Positions 38,378 to 47,772 of a stretch of DNA of 64,000 nucleotides are shown here, one piece after another. Location of the stretch: positions 3,596,001 through 3,660,000 of the forward strand of contig NZ_CP166097.1 of the NCBI RefSeq assembly GCF_041228105.1. The letters run 5' to 3'. Below the pieces are notes generated by a model. It was not told the origin of the DNA and made no database searches. It saw only the letters and a list, made by a program, of their open reading frames with translations. Position 1 is the first letter of the stretch. Every line of letters starts with the position of its first letter. Made by a program: the position numbers and the translations under genes. The DNA comes from Pectobacterium aroidearum (GTDB taxonomy: Bacteria > Pseudomonadota > Gammaproteobacteria > Enterobacterales > Enterobacteriaceae).

Positions 38378-38584
38378 TTAATAGAAATCGCAAGCAGCCG
38401 CTTCGGACTGCGCCATCCATACGGGTTTATCGCTGGTTTTCAGCCAGACACGGTGTAAATAGCTGTAAAAACGTGCCCGATCGCGGCGGAACAGCATCAC
38501 CGGTAACGCCAGCACGCCAATGGCAGCCACGGCGGCGCGACGCAGGAGAATACGGTGCAAGGGATAAGTAGTATAAAGCGACAT
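38378..38584 (-). CDS. ybfA: Small membrane protein YbfA
   Basis: The 68-residue product closely resembles E. coli YbfA, also 68 residues, a conserved small membrane protein of unknown role. It has one or two hydrophobic segments (about 10-32) followed by the conserved [20 protein letters not shown] and an acidic end [15 protein letters not shown] chose the ATG at 38582-38584 over an in-frame upstream ATG. In E. coli ybfA also lies upstream of and divergent from kdpF. Confidence 0.92.
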   Translation of the reverse strand: MSLYTTYPLHRILLRRAAVAAIGVLALPVMLFRRDRARFYSYLHRVWLKTSDKPVWMAQSEAAACDFY

Positions 38585-39006
38585 AACGATCCTCCTCTGG
38601 GATAAGCGCCCTGATTCAGCGACGCTCTTCATAACGATAAAATAAGAACTGTGATATTGGTTAAAATTTTACCGCCTTTTCTGAAAGTTTACTACTCATC
38701 TGACCAGTAAAAGATGAAATAATCGCCAATTTTTTCACCATTACGTCATTAAGTTACAATAACGTTAAAAATAAACTTACCATTAGTTAATTTATGGTTT
38801 TTAGATTGGATCAATTTATTCCCTTCTTTTAATACCCTTTCCTCACCGCAGACGATGTGGTTAATCCCGTAACACGCTCCCTGCTTCCGTCGTCTACTTT
38901 TCAGCCCATTTTTATACTTTTTTTACGCCCGCAGACGGGAAATTTGCACCTTCTTTTCCTGCGTTTTCCTACTCTGACGCTGTCTATTTTGTTCTGGAGG
39001 TGTGTT
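38585..39006. other. Divergent ybfA-kdpF regulatory region
   Basis: This 422-bp gap is AT-rich near ybfA and carries the KdpE-box-like T-rich sequence, listed separately, followed by the kdp promoter region. An open frame runs through its right part in phase with kdpF but has no convincing start there. Confidence 0.6.
38908..38930 (+). promoter_or_regulatory. KdpE operator upstream of kdpF
   Basis: The bases CATTTTTATACTTTTTTTAC followed by GCCC are, from memory, nearly the same as the KdpE-protected site of the E. coli kdp promoter. It lies about 77 bp upstream of the kdpF start codon, a suitable position for activation by phosphorylated KdpE under potassium limitation. Confidence 0.8.
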
Positions 39007-39096
39007 GTGACACTTAGCATCGTCTTAGGCGGCCTGCTCGTGCTGCTGCTATTGGCCTATCTGGTCTATGCCTTATTGAAGGCGGAGGAATTCTGA
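39007..39096 (+). CDS. kdpF: K+-transporting ATPase subunit KdpF
   Basis: KdpF is a one-helix peptide that stabilises the KdpABC complex. The 29-residue product [29 protein letters not shown] is one membrane helix ending in the AEEF-type tail seen in E. coli (AEAF). It uses a GTG start at 39007-39009, six bases after a GGAGG site. Its stop codon overlaps the kdpA start codon by one base (TGATG). Confidence 0.95.
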   Translation: MTLSIVLGGLLVLLLLAYLVYALLKAEEF

Positions 39097-40784
39097 TGGC
39101 CGCCGACGCTTTTCTACTGATCTTTGGTCTGCTGCTTACCGTGCTGATCGTCGCTCAGCCGTTGGGCAGCGGACAGGCCCGTCTGATTGAGGGCGAAACG
39201 GGTACGCTTCTGCAAAAGTTTGAAGCAGGAACGGCGCGCCTTTTCGCTTTAGATACAACAGAGATGCGCTGGCAGCAGTATGCGGCGGCTATTCTGACCC
39301 TTAACCTGATCGGCATTGTCGTCCTGTTTATCCTGCTCATGGCGCAGGGAGTTCTGCCGCTTAACCCAGAGAATATGCCGGGGCTGTCGTGGCATTTGGC
39401 GCTGAACACGGCAATCAGCTTTGTCACCAACACCAACTGGCAGGCTTACAGCGGCGAAAACACGCTGAGCTACCTGAGCCAGATGGTTGGCCTAACGGTA
39501 CAAAACTTCCTGTCCGCTGCCAGCGGCATCGCCGTCGCTTTCGCGTTAATCCGCGCGTTTTCCCGTCGCTGCGTCGACACACTGGGCAATGCGTGGCTCG
39601 ATCTGTTTCGCATCACGCTGTACGTGCTGCTGCCGCTGTCCCTGCTGCTGGCGCTGTTTTTTGTTAGCCAGGGCGTGCTGCAAAACCTGCTGCCTTATCA
39701 GCATTTGACCACGCTGGACGGTGCAGCCCAAACGCTGCCGATGGGGCCCGTTGCCTCACAGGAAGCGATTAAACTGCTCGGCACCAACGGCGGCGGTTTC
39801 TTTGGTGCCAACTCGGCTCATCCGTTTGAAAACCCGACCGCGCTGAGCAACATCGTACAAATGCTGGCGATCCTGTTGATTCCTACCGCGCTATGCTTCG
39901 CTTTTGGTAAAGCCGTCAGCGACAACCGTCAGGGCCATGCACTGCTGTGGGCTATGGGGCTAATTTTTATCGTCGCGGCAGCCGTGGTGATGAAAATGGA
40001 GGTCATCGGTAACCCGCATCTGCTGGCATTAGGCGCGGACAGCGCGGCGAATCTGGAAGGCAAAGAGACGCGTTTTGGCGTTCTGACTTCCAGCCTGTAT
40101 GCCGTTGTCACCACAGCTACCTCGACAGGTGCGGTGAACGCGATGCACGACTCTTTCACGGCGCTTGGCGGCATGGTTCCCATGTGGCTGATGCAGATTG
40201 GTGAAGTGGTGTTCGGCGGTGTCGGTTCTGGTCTGTATGGCATGCTGCTGTTCGTTCTTCTGACCGTCTTTATTGCTGGCCTGATGATTGGTCGCTCGCC
40301 GGAATATCTGGGCAAAAAGATCGAAGTCTATGAGATGAAGATGACAGCGCTGGCGATTCTGATTCCCCCTGCGTTAGTGCTGCTCGGTACCGCGCTGGCG
40401 CTGAGTACGGAAGCCGGACGCAGCGGCATTCTGAACCCCGGCGCGCACGGTTTTAGCGAAGTGCTCTATGCCGTTTCCTCTGCCGCGAATAACAACGGTA
40501 GCGCGTTTGCCGGTCTGAGCGTCAACACGCCGTTCTATAACGTGCTGCTCGCTGTCACCATGCTGTTGGGTCGCTTTGCCGTCATGGTGCCTGTGTTGGC
40601 TATCGCCGGTTCGCTGGTCGTGAAAAAGCGCCAGCCGGAAAGCAAAGGCTCATTGTCCACCCGCAGTCCGCTGTTTATCGGCATGCTCATCGCCATCGTT
40701 CTACTGATTGGCGCACTGACGTTTATCCCTGCACTGGCGTTAGGGCCAGTCGCTGAACATTTACAGTTCGGCCTGACTCACTAA
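39096..40784 (+). CDS. kdpA: K+-transporting ATPase potassium-binding subunit KdpA
   Basis: KdpA is the channel-like subunit that selects potassium. The 562-residue product (E. coli 557) has about ten membrane helices and four degenerate selectivity-filter loops, seen at [49 protein letters not shown] and [13 protein letters not shown]. It is coupled to kdpF and is followed by kdpB after 15 bp. Confidence 0.98.
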   Translation: MAADAFLLIFGLLLTVLIVAQPLGSGQARLIEGETGTLLQKFEAGTARLFALDTTEMRWQQYAAAILTLNLIGIVVLFILLMAQGVLPLNPENMPGLSWHLALNTAISFVTNTNWQAYSGENTLSYLSQMVGLTVQNFLSAASGIAVAFALIRAFSRRCVDTLGNAWLDLFRITLYVLLPLSLLLALFFVSQGVLQNLLPYQHLTTLDGAAQTLPMGPVASQEAIKLLGTNGGGFFGANSAHPFENPTALSNIVQMLAILLIPTALCFAFGKAVSDNRQGHALLWAMGLIFIVAAAVVMKMEVIGNPHLLALGADSAANLEGKETRFGVLTSSLYAVVTTATSTGAVNAMHDSFTALGGMVPMWLMQIGEVVFGGVGSGLYGMLLFVLLTVFIAGLMIGRSPEYLGKKIEVYEMKMTALAILIPPALVLLGTALALSTEAGRSGILNPGAHGFSEVLYAVSSAANNNGSAFAGLSVNTPFYNVLLAVTMLLGRFAVMVPVLAIAGSLVVKKRQPESKGSLSTRSPLFIGMLIAIVLLIGALTFIPALALGPVAEHLQFGLTH

Positions 40785-40799
40785 GGCTGGAGACTTTTT

Positions 40800-42944
40800 A
40801 TGACTCGTCACACGATGAATCATCAGGCAACACAGGAACCGTCCTCTGCCCAGCAGGGCGAGACTTCCCGCCACGCTGGCAAACGTAAACAGCAAACGCT
40901 GTTTGATAGAACATTAATCCGCTCGGCGCTGAAAGATGCGCTGAAGAAACTCGACCCGCGCGTGCAGTGGCGCAACCCGGTCATGTTCGTGGTGTATCTC
41001 GGCAGTATGCTGACCACCCTCGTCTGGCTGGCTATTCTGGCCGGTAAAACGGAAGGGAACGCCATGTTTACCGGGCTGGTATCACTCTGGCTGTGGTTTA
41101 CCGTGCTGTTCGCCAACATGGCCGAGGCGCTGGCGGAAGGCCGCAGCAAAGCACAGGCAAACGCGCTGAAAGGCGTCAAAAAAACCAGTTGGGCGAATAA
41201 ACTCTCCGCACCGCATCACGATGCCAGTTCGGAATCCGTGCCAGCCGATAGCCTGCGCAAAGGCGATATCGTGCTGGTGAGCGCGGGCGAAACGATCCCA
41301 TGCGACGGTGAAGTGCTGGAGGGGGGTGCATCCGTCGATGAAAGTGCCATCACCGGGGAATCCGCGCCGGTGATTCGCGAGTCCGGCGGCGATTTCGCTT
41401 CCGTCACCGGCGGCACGCGCGTGCTGTCCGACTGGCTGGTGATTCAGTGCAGCGTCAATCCCGGCGAAACGTTCCTTGACCGGATGATTGCGATGGTCGA
41501 AGGGGCGCAGCGTCGGAAAACCCCGAACGAAATCGCGCTGACCATTCTGCTGATCGAACTCACGCTCATCTTCCTGCTGGTGACTGCCACACTCTACCCG
41601 TTCTCCTGGTTCGGCGTACAAGCGAATCACAGCGGCGATGTCGTCGGCGTGACCGTACTTGTCGCTCTGCTCGTCTGCCTGATCCCCACCACCATCGGCG
41701 GCCTACTGTCGGCTATCGGCGTGGCAGGGATGAGCCGAATGCTGGGAGCGAACGTGATTGCCACCAGCGGGCGTGCCGTCGAAGCGGCGGGCGATATTGA
41801 CGTTCTGTTGCTGGATAAAACCGGCACCATTACGCTGGGCAACCGTCAGGCTTCGGCTTTCCTGCCTGCGCCGGGTGTGACGGAACAGGCACTGGCTGAT
41901 GCCGCGCGTCTCGCCTCCTTAGCCGATGAAACGCCCGAAGGGCGCAGCATCGTGGTGCTGGCGAAGCAGCGTTTTAATCTGGCAGATCAGGACCTCACAT
42001 CGCTGGACGCCACCTTTGTTCCCTTTACGGCACAGACACGTATGAGTGGCGTCAATTTCGGCCAGCGCACCATTCGTAAAGGTGCCGTCGATGCCCTGCG
42101 CCGCTACATTGAAGCGAACAACGGCGATTTCCCGCATCAGGTAGAAGAAGCAGTATCTAACGTTGCTCGCAGCGGAGGGACACCGCTGGTCGTTGCGGAA
42201 GGCAAGCGCGTGCTTGGCGTGGTGGAACTGAAAGACATCGTAAAAAGCGGCATCAAAGCGCGCTTTGCCGAGCTGCGCAGTATGGGAATCAAAACCGTGA
42301 TGATCACCGGCGACAACCCGCTCACGGCGGCGGCGATTGCCGCAGAAGCCGGCGTCGATGATTTTCTGGCGGAAGCCACACCGGAAACCAAGCTGGCGCT
42401 GATTCGCCAGTATCAGGCCGAAGGTCGACTGGTCGCGATGACTGGCGATGGCACTAACGATGCCCCCGCGCTGGCGCAGGCAGACGTGGCGGTGGCAATG
42501 AACTCCGGCACGCAGGCCGCAAAGGAAGCGGGCAACATGGTTGATTTGGACTCCAACCCAACCAAGCTGATTGAGGTCGTACACATCGGCAAGCAGATGC
42601 TGATGACGCGTGGCTCGCTGACGACGTTCAGTATCGCCAACGACGTGGCGAAATATTTCGCCATTATCCCAGCCGCCTTTGCTGCCACCTACCCGCAGCT
42701 CAATGCGCTAAACGTGATGCAGTTGCACTCCCCCACCTCGGCCATGCTGTCGGCGGTGATCTTCAATGCGCTGATTATTGTATTTCTGATCCCGCTGGCG
42801 CTCAAAGGGATTAGCTATCGCCCCATGAGCGCCGCGGCACAGTTAAGCCGCAATCTGTGGATTTATGGTCTTGGCGGGCTGCTGGTGCCGTTCCTCGGTA
42901 TCAAGCTTATTGATATGTTGCTGACTGGGCTGAATCTGGCTTAA
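40800..42944 (+). CDS. kdpB: K+-transporting ATPase ATP-binding subunit KdpB
   Basis: KdpB is the P-type ATPase subunit that energises KdpA. The 714-residue product has the actuator loop [11 protein letters not shown], the phosphorylated aspartate in [11 protein letters not shown], the nucleotide-domain region and the hinge [20 protein letters not shown]. It is about 30 residues longer than E. coli KdpB (682), the excess being a hydrophilic N-terminus rich in Gln, Ser and basic residues. The ATG at 40800 has a GGAG site eight bases upstream. Confidence 0.98.
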   Translation: MTRHTMNHQATQEPSSAQQGETSRHAGKRKQQTLFDRTLIRSALKDALKKLDPRVQWRNPVMFVVYLGSMLTTLVWLAILAGKTEGNAMFTGLVSLWLWFTVLFANMAEALAEGRSKAQANALKGVKKTSWANKLSAPHHDASSESVPADSLRKGDIVLVSAGETIPCDGEVLEGGASVDESAITGESAPVIRESGGDFASVTGGTRVLSDWLVIQCSVNPGETFLDRMIAMVEGAQRRKTPNEIALTILLIELTLIFLLVTATLYPFSWFGVQANHSGDVVGVTVLVALLVCLIPTTIGGLLSAIGVAGMSRMLGANVIATSGRAVEAAGDIDVLLLDKTGTITLGNRQASAFLPAPGVTEQALADAARLASLADETPEGRSIVVLAKQRFNLADQDLTSLDATFVPFTAQTRMSGVNFGQRTIRKGAVDALRRYIEANNGDFPHQVEEAVSNVARSGGTPLVVAEGKRVLGVVELKDIVKSGIKARFAELRSMGIKTVMITGDNPLTAAAIAAEAGVDDFLAEATPETKLALIRQYQAEGRLVAMTGDGTNDAPALAQADVAVAMNSGTQAAKEAGNMVDLDSNPTKLIEVVHIGKQMLMTRGSLTTFSIANDVAKYFAIIPAAFAATYPQLNALNVMQLHSPTSAMLSAVIFNALIIVFLIPLALKGISYRPMSAAAQLSRNLWIYGLGGLLVPFLGIKLIDMLLTGLNLA

Positions 42945-42954
42945 GGACTGACGG

Positions 42955-43539
42955 GTGTACGCGATGCGCTATTTACGTTCCTCTTTGTTTTTATTCTTAT
43001 TATTGCTGCTGTTTACCGGCCTGGCCTACCCGCTGTTGACAACGGTGCTGGCACAGTGGCTGTTTCCGACTCAGGCAAACGGATCGCTGATTTACCGTGA
43101 CAATGCCGCCGTGGGTTCATCCCTGATCGGGCAGTCATTCAGTCAGGCGGGTTATTTTCAGGGGCGTCCTTCCGCCACGTCAGATGCGCCTTATAACGCG
43201 CTGGCATCCGGCGGTAGCAATCTGGCCGCCAGCAATCCGGCGCTGGACAAACAGTTCGTCGAACGCGCTGCGCGCTGGCATCAGTTGGTCGGCAATCAAC
43301 AGCCGGTGCCTGCTGAATTGTTAACAGCATCCGGCAGCGGGTTGGACCCGCAGATTTCCCCAGAAGCTGCGCGTTATCAGGCGCTCTACATCGCACAGGC
43401 CAGAGGGATGTCGCTCCAGCAGGTACAGCAATTGATCGATCGCTTTACCGAAACGAGTAAACCCGCGTTCATTGGGCAGCCGGCGGTCAATGTCCTGCTG
43501 CTGAATCTGGCGTTGGATAAGGAAAACCCCCTGCCCTAA
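42955..43539 (+). CDS. kdpC: K+-transporting ATPase subunit KdpC
   Basis: KdpC is a one-helix periplasm-facing subunit that assembles with KdpB and assists ATP use. The 194-residue product has an N-terminal helix (SLFLFLLLLLFTGLAYPLL) and the conserved blocks IGQSFSQAGYFQGRPSAT, SGGSNLAASNPAL and LTASGSGLDPQISPEAARYQ. I used the GTG at 42955, seven bases after AAGGA; an ATG nine bases later is an alternative. It is followed by a 225-bp gap with a palindromic repeat before kdpD. Confidence 0.96.
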   Translation: MYAMRYLRSSLFLFLLLLLFTGLAYPLLTTVLAQWLFPTQANGSLIYRDNAAVGSSLIGQSFSQAGYFQGRPSATSDAPYNALASGGSNLAASNPALDKQFVERAARWHQLVGNQQPVPAELLTASGSGLDPQISPEAARYQALYIAQARGMSLQQVQQLIDRFTETSKPAFIGQPAVNVLLLNLALDKENPLP

Positions 43540-43592
43540 TCGGCTGTGCGTTACTATTAATCATTATACGGAACCCCGCTGAGGCCGTAGAG

Positions 43593-43697
43593 CGGTGGTA
43601 ATGGGTAGATCGTAAAGACGCTGTGAATACGTCCCTGTACGCTCGGCTTGCGCCATCCCTGGCGCAAACGCTTTACTCTTCTATCCCATTACCACCG
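43593..43697. repeat. Palindromic repeat element between kdpC and kdpD
   Basis: The ends CGGTGGTAATGGG (43593-43605) and CCCATTACCACCG (43685-43697) are perfect 13-bp inverted repeats. Inside are further complementary parts, such as GTAAAG near the left and CTTTAC near the right, and a GCGCC-ATCCCT-GGCGC hairpin. The element resembles palindromic intergenic repeats I associate with Pectobacterium and Dickeya. It sits between the transporter and the sensor genes and could attenuate kdpDE transcription. Confidence 0.75.
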
Positions 43698-43764
43698 TTT
43701 TCGTTCCACAAATCGCTATCTGCGGCCTGACGATTGTTCAGGCCGCGCTAATAAGGGATAGAAC

Positions 43765-46512
43765 ATGATTGACGGTGAAGATCGTCGCCCGGATCCCGAT
43801 AGCCTACTGGCTCAGGTCGGTGCGCCACCACGCGGCAAGCTGAAGATCTTTTTTGGCGCCTGCGCGGGCGTCGGGAAAACGTATGCCATGTTGCAGGAAG
43901 CCCAGCGGCTGCGTGCTCAGGGGTTGGATATTCTTGTCGGCGTAGTAGAAACCCACGGCCGCAGCGAAACGGCTGCGTTGCTGGATGGTTTACCGCTGCT
44001 GCCGCTCAAGCATTTGCACCACCACGGTCGCCATACGGTCGAATTCGATCTGGATGCGGCGCTGGCACGCTGTCCGGCGCTGATTCTGATCGACGAGCTG
44101 GCGCACAGCAACGTAAGTGGATCGCGCCACCCCAAGCGCTGGCAGGACGTGCAGGAACTGCTCGATGCCGGTATCGACGTCTTCACGACGGTGAACGTTC
44201 AGCATCTGGAAAGCCTGAATGATGTAGTCGGTGGTGTCACGGGGATTCGCGTGCGGGAAACCGTGCCAGACCCGATATTCGATCAGGCCAGCGAAGTCAT
44301 TTTGGTGGATCTTCCACCGGACGATCTGCGGCAACGCCTGAACGAAGGCAAAGTGTACCTGCCACTACAGGCCGAACGTGCCGTCGAGAACTTTTTCCGT
44401 AAAGGCAATTTGATCGCCTTGCGTGAACTGGCGCTGCGACGCATGGCAGATCGGGTTGACGATCAAATGCGCGCCATGCGTGCCGGACAAGGGCGCGAAC
44501 AGGTCTGGCATACGCGCGATGCCATTCTGTTATGTATCGGCCACGGCACCGGTAATGAAAAGCTGGTGCGAACGGCGGCACGTCTGGCGGCGCGGTTAGG
44601 CAGCGCCTGGCACGCCGTTTACGTCGAAACCCCGCGTCTTCACCGCTTGCCTGAACCGCAACGGCGCGCCATCCTGCGGGCGCTCAAGCTGGCGCAGGAT
44701 TTAGGGGCAGAAACGGTTACGCTATCTGAGCCCGACGAAGAACTTGCCGTCCTACGCTATGCGCGTGAGCACAACCTCGGCAAGATCGTCATTGGCCGCC
44801 ATGTGGAGCAGCGCTTCGGCTGGTGGTGGCGCACTCGCTTTGCCGAACGGCTAGGCAGACTGGGGCCAGATCTCGATCTGGTCGTGGTGGCCGTGCAGGA
44901 TGATGTACCTGCCACGCCGATAAAAGCGCCTGATGCGCGCGGTCTGGTAGAAAAATGGCGTATGCAGCTGTTTGGCTGCGGGCTCGCCACGCTGCTGTGC
45001 GCCTTGATCACCCTACTCGCCTCGTGGTCGCCGTTTGCCATGCTGGAACCGGTCAATCTGGTGATGATTTATCTGCTGGCTGTGGTCATTGTCGCGCTCT
45101 TCTTTGGTCGCTGGCCGTCGGTGTTCGCCGCCATCATCAATGTCGCCAGTTTCGATCTCTTCTTCATTCTGCCGCGTGGCACCTTTGCCGTGTCGGATGC
45201 ACAATATCTGGTCACCTTCGCCGTGATGCTTGGCGTCGGCCTGCTGGTCGGTAATCTGACCGCAGGCGTGCGTTATCAGGCCAGAGTCGCCCGTTATCGC
45301 GAGCAGCGCGTCCGCCATCTGTATGAGATGTCCAAGGCGTTGAACCGCAGCCTGTCCAGCGCCGATATTGTCGAGGCCAGCCAGCATTTTCTCAGCACGA
45401 CATTTCAGGCCAGGATCGCGGTTCTGCTCGCCGATAGCCTGCATCATACCTCGCCTGAACTCGCACAACCTGCGCGAGACAGTCAGCAATTGATTGTCGA
45501 TCACGCCATCGCCCGCTGGAGCTTCGATCATCGCGCGCCTGCCGGAGCGGGAACAACCACCCTGCCCGGCGTGTCGTATCAGATCCTACCGCTCGCCACC
45601 ACGCAGCAAATCTTCGGCGTGTTGGCAATCGAGCCCAATAATGCCCGCCAGCTGATGATCCCCGAACAGCAGCGGCTGCTGGAAACCTTTACCGTGCTGA
45701 TCGCCAATGCGCTGGAGCGTCTGCACCTGATGCAAAGTACGGAAAATGCCCGGCTGGATGCCGAGCGCGAACAGTTGCGTAACTCGCTGCTCGCCGCGCT
45801 CTCACACGATCTCCGCACGCCACTGACCGTACTTTTTGGTCAGGCCGAGATTCTGACGCTGAATCTGGCGAGCGAAGGGTCGCCTTATGCTCAGCAGGCC
45901 AACCAGATCCGTCAGCATATTTTAAACACCACGCGGCTGGTGAATAATCTGCTCGATATGGCACGTATTCAGTCGGATGGCTTTAACCTGCGCAAAGAGT
46001 GGCAAACACCGGAGGAGCTCATCGGCAGCGCCCTACAGCAGTTGGAAAGCGCGCTGGCGAAAAACACCATTCAGGTTAATCTACCTGATGAGATGGTTCT
46101 GGTTTATTGTGATGCGGGACTGGTGGAACGCGTGTTCATTAATCTGCTGGAGAATGCGCTAAAATACGCTGGCGAGCAGGCCACGATTGCCATTTCAGCA
46201 AGCGTTATTGCAGAGAGCACGGCGTCGCAGCCCGATGATCAGGAAAGCGTGCTGGAAATTATTGTGCAGGACAATGGCCCGGGGATTGAGCACGGTCAGG
46301 AAAGTATGATTTTTGATAAATTCTCCCGCGGTCATAAAGAGTCATCCATTCCCGGTGTGGGGCTGGGGCTGGCAATCTGCCGGGCAATTGTAGAAATTCA
46401 CGGTGGCCGAATCTGGGCAACGAATGCAAAAAGCGGCGGCGCGTCTTTCCATTTCACGCTTCCGCTGTCGACACCACCAGACCTCGAACCGGAAGATATT
46501 GAGGAGCACTGA
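43765..46512 (+). CDS. kdpD: Osmosensitive K+ channel histidine kinase KdpD
   Basis: KdpD senses low potassium or osmotic stress and controls KdpE phosphorylation. The 915-residue product (E. coli 894) has the N-terminal KdpD domain with Walker A GACAGVGKTYAML (about residues 31-43), a universal-stress-protein-like domain (about 250-370), four membrane helices (about 400-500, DUF4118), a GAF-like segment, the HisKA box LAALSHDLRTPLTVLFGQAE with the phosphorylated histidine, and the ATPase domain with NLLENALKYA, DNGPGIE and GVGLGLAICRAI. It ends 5 bp before kdpE. Confidence 0.98.
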   Translation: MIDGEDRRPDPDSLLAQVGAPPRGKLKIFFGACAGVGKTYAMLQEAQRLRAQGLDILVGVVETHGRSETAALLDGLPLLPLKHLHHHGRHTVEFDLDAALARCPALILIDELAHSNVSGSRHPKRWQDVQELLDAGIDVFTTVNVQHLESLNDVVGGVTGIRVRETVPDPIFDQASEVILVDLPPDDLRQRLNEGKVYLPLQAERAVENFFRKGNLIALRELALRRMADRVDDQMRAMRAGQGREQVWHTRDAILLCIGHGTGNEKLVRTAARLAARLGSAWHAVYVETPRLHRLPEPQRRAILRALKLAQDLGAETVTLSEPDEELAVLRYAREHNLGKIVIGRHVEQRFGWWWRTRFAERLGRLGPDLDLVVVAVQDDVPATPIKAPDARGLVEKWRMQLFGCGLATLLCALITLLASWSPFAMLEPVNLVMIYLLAVVIVALFFGRWPSVFAAIINVASFDLFFILPRGTFAVSDAQYLVTFAVMLGVGLLVGNLTAGVRYQARVARYREQRVRHLYEMSKALNRSLSSADIVEASQHFLSTTFQARIAVLLADSLHHTSPELAQPARDSQQLIVDHAIARWSFDHRAPAGAGTTTLPGVSYQILPLATTQQIFGVLAIEPNNARQLMIPEQQRLLETFTVLIANALERLHLMQSTENARLDAEREQLRNSLLAALSHDLRTPLTVLFGQAEILTLNLASEGSPYAQQANQIRQHILNTTRLVNNLLDMARIQSDGFNLRKEWQTPEELIGSALQQLESALAKNTIQVNLPDEMVLVYCDAGLVERVFINLLENALKYAGEQATIAISASVIAESTASQPDDQESVLEIIVQDNGPGIEHGQESMIFDKFSRGHKESSIPGVGLGLAICRAIVEIHGGRIWATNAKSGGASFHFTLPLSTPPDLEPEDIEEH

Positions 46513-46517
46513 ATCCA

Positions 46518-47198
46518 TTGCAGGCCACTATTCTGATCGTTGAAGATGAAAAAGAGATCCGTCGTTTCGTGCGTCAGGCGCTGGAAGGCGAAGGCTGTCG
46601 CGTGTTTGACGCAGAAACAATGCAGCGCGGCTTGCTGGAAGCGGCCACGCGCAAACCCGATCTGATTATTCTCGATTTAGGCCTGCCGGACGGCGACGGT
46701 ATCGACTACATCCGCGATTTACGTCAGTGGAGCAGCCTGCCCGTGATTGTGCTTTCCGCCCGTACCGACGAGCAGGATAAAATAGACGCGCTGGATGCGG
46801 GTGCCGATGATTATCTGACCAAACCGTTTGGCATCGGCGAGTTGCTGGCGCGATTGCGCGTCGCGCTGCGTCGCCACAGCAATACACAGCAGGAAACGCC
46901 GCTGGTGAGCTTTGGGACGATCACCGTGGATTTACTCAATCGGCAGGTGAACCGCGACGGGCAGGAATTGCACCTGACGCCTATCGAATTTCGCCTGCTG
47001 GCCACACTCCTCGCTAACCCAGGAAAAGTGCTGACGCAACGTCAGCTACTGGCGCAGGTTTGGGGGCCGAATGCCGTCGAGCACAGCCACTATCTGCGTA
47101 TTTATATGGGGCACCTGCGCCAGAAGCTGGAAAGCGATCCGGCAAGACCACGCCATCTCTTGACGGAAACCGCTATCGGTTATCGATTTATGCCGTAA
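46518..47198 (+). CDS. kdpE: Response regulator KdpE, TTG start
   Basis: KdpE activates kdpFABC. The 226-residue OmpR-family product has a receiver domain with the phosphorylated aspartate in DLIILDLGLPDGDG (about residue 53) and the switch lysine in DDYLTKPFGIGEL, then a winged-helix DNA-binding domain (LTPIEFRLLATLLANPGKVL, EHSHYLRIYMGHLRQKLE). The start is a TTG at 46518-46520, eleven bases after GAGGAG; it reproduces the family N-terminus VLIVEDE-type as ATILIVEDEKEIRRFV. It is likely cotranscribed with kdpD. Confidence 0.96.
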   Translation: MQATILIVEDEKEIRRFVRQALEGEGCRVFDAETMQRGLLEAATRKPDLIILDLGLPDGDGIDYIRDLRQWSSLPVIVLSARTDEQDKIDALDAGADDYLTKPFGIGELLARLRVALRRHSNTQQETPLVSFGTITVDLLNRQVNRDGQELHLTPIEFRLLATLLANPGKVLTQRQLLAQVWGPNAVEHSHYLRIYMGHLRQKLESDPARPRHLLTETAIGYRFMP

Positions 47199-47280
47199 AA
47201 TCATCCTTCTGTATCAGGCGACGCCCATGGAGAATCTCTCCCGCGATGCGTGCCCGTCATTTCTTCAGGAATACATCGTC

Positions 47281-47709
47281 ATGAGTAGTTGGTTAATTTA
47301 CGCTTTGCTGTCTGCTGTATGCGCCGCGCTGGTCGCGATATTTGGCAAGATTGGTCTGCAAAACTTGGACGCCAATACGGCGACCGCAATTCGTGCCGTC
47401 ATCATGGCACTTTTTCTGGTAGGGGTGGTGGTCGCACAAGGCAAACTGGTGCTGGTCGGCGAGATTATTGCCAATAAGAAAGCGCTGTTGTTCATTGTGC
47501 TCAGCGGCGTCGCGGGTGCGCTGTCGTGGCTGTTTTACTTTGTCGCATTGAAGAACGGTAACGTCGCACAGGTTGCTCCGATCGATAAGCTCAGTGTGGT
47601 GTTCGCTGTCGTGCTGGCAGTCATCCTGCTGGGAGAAAAGATTTCGCTGATGGCGGGCGTCGGTGTTGCGCTGATTTCAGCAGGTGCGCTGCTTGTCGCG
47701 TTGGGATAA
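47281..47709 (+). CDS. Half-size EamA-family membrane protein
   Basis: The 142-residue product has five hydrophobic helices and a single EamA (drug/metabolite transporter) repeat: MSSWLIYALLSAVCAALVAI, then FGKIGLQNLDANTATAIRAV, and the C-terminal DKLSVVFAVVLAVILLGEKI. Full transporters of the superfamily have two such repeats in ten helices, so this one should work as a dimer, like small multidrug transporters. Substrate unknown. The ATG at 47281 follows TCAGGA. It lies 82 bp after kdpE and converges on pgm across a shared terminator. Confidence 0.9.
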   Translation: MSSWLIYALLSAVCAALVAIFGKIGLQNLDANTATAIRAVIMALFLVGVVVAQGKLVLVGEIIANKKALLFIVLSGVAGALSWLFYFVALKNGNVAQVAPIDKLSVVFAVVLAVILLGEKISLMAGVGVALISAGALLVALG

Positions 47710-47741
47710 AGGCATTCTGCGTTTTCTGGTTGTACAAGATG

Positions 47742-47769
47742 AAAAAAGGCGCTGCAAACAGCGCCTTTT
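47742..47769. terminator. Bidirectional terminator between the EamA gene and pgm
   Basis: AAAAGGCGCTG-CAAA-CAGCGCCTTTT is a perfect 11-bp stem; with A-runs on the left and T-runs on the right it can end transcription from both converging genes. Confidence 0.9.
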
Positions 47770-47772
47770 CAC

